This document shows, one piece after another, positions 6,380 to 6,521 of a stretch of 6,521 nt of DNA (its first letter is position 1; each line of letters opens with the position of its first letter). Made by a program: the position numbers and the translations under genes. The notes below the pieces were generated by a model that had not been told where the DNA came from, searched no databases, and saw only the letters and a list, made by a program, of their open reading frames with translations. This DNA is from Pseudomonadota bacterium (lineage in GTDB: Bacteria; Pseudomonadota; Gammaproteobacteria; Burkholderiales; Ferrovaceae). The stretch is taken from assembly GCA_021828745.1 (NCBI GenBank), contig JAJZDE010000072.1, positions 1 to 6,521 of the forward strand, written 5' to 3'.

Positions 6380-6385
6380 TTTTTT
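6380..6385 (+). terminator. Possible rnpB termination T-run
   Basis: Six consecutive T residues follow the P1 3' strand of rnpB after only three bases (ACC). The 8-bp P1 helix is a long-range pairing and not a classic terminator hairpin, so this is only a candidate intrinsic stop or processing site. No better terminator hairpin is visible in the following 130 bases. Confidence 0.3.
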
Positions 6386-6521
6386 GAGGGCTATTTGCAT
6401 AATAGGGTCGGAAACTGGTACTGTTGCCGTGATCAGCGAGTCGATGCCGGAATCCTTGTATTTCAGGTGGCGTGAACAGTTCATGCGATGTCTGAATCTG
6501 AAAACGGGTTCAGCAACAGAG
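6386..6521. other. Unassigned sequence downstream of rnpB
   Basis: No recognised gene lies in these 136 bases before the window ends. Several frames are open because the stretch is short. A + frame from TTG 6384 is open to the window edge, another + frame could begin at ATG 6488 (MSESENGFSNR), and a - frame is open from the edge to a stop at 6361-6359 inside rnpB. None has a convincing ribosome site or a recognisable motif. A perfect 11-bp palindrome, TGAACAGTTCA, lies at 6473-6483. It could be the leader of a downstream gene, the end of a convergent gene or an intergenic repeat; the sequence visible here does not decide. Confidence 0.4.

Noticed and set aside
6359..6520. Minus-strand frame open from the window edge to a stop inside rnpB
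   Set aside because: About 53 codons without a recognised motif, and it would overlap the conserved 3' end of rnpB; the evidence is too thin to call a gene without more sequence.

Overview
This is chromosomal DNA, moderately GC-rich, with all recognised genes on the + strand. An E. coli-type PyrC, full-length GlmS, a RppH closely matching the enterobacterial enzyme, a proteobacterial QueE tail and a bacterial type A RNase P RNA point to a gammaproteobacterium or a near relative, possibly an environmental chemolithotroph or methanotroph. That placement comes from recalled family resemblance, not from a search. No mobile element, CRISPR array or tRNA was seen.

Layout: (1) bases 2-106 are the last 34 codons of a gene whose end matches QueE (queuosine biosynthesis). 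(2) 144-620 is rppH, the RNA 5'-pyrophosphohydrolase, with an extended -10 promoter overlapping the queE stop. (3) 626-3062 is a self-contained three-gene operon: a rubrerythrin without a rubredoxin domain, a GlpC/HdrD-like two-cluster Fe-S protein, and a DUF3501 protein. It is driven by a near-perfect sigma-70 promoter (TTGACA, 17 bp, TATAGT). A PerR/Fur-family-like 7-1-7 inverted repeat lies over the predicted start of transcription. (4) 3082-6101 holds glmS and pyrC, joined by an ATGA overlap, with a sigma-70-like promoter before glmS. (5) 6022 to about 6379 is rnpB, the RNase P RNA. The pyrC reading frame has no stop before rnpB and ends at a UAA inside a loop of the RNA. (6) 6386-6521 is unassigned.

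The region most worth attention is the rubrerythrin / Fe-S protein / DUF3501 operon. Rubrerythrins reduce hydrogen peroxide but need electrons. This one lacks the usual fused rubredoxin, and it is co-transcribed with an Fe-S electron-transfer-type protein and a conserved protein of unknown function. The operator-like site suggests control by a peroxide- or metal-sensing Fur-family regulator. Together they look like a dedicated peroxide-reducing or oxidative-stress module whose last two parts are, to my knowledge, uncharacterised. The flanking genes are housekeeping genes, so the operon appears to be an insertion of accessory function into a core neighbourhood.
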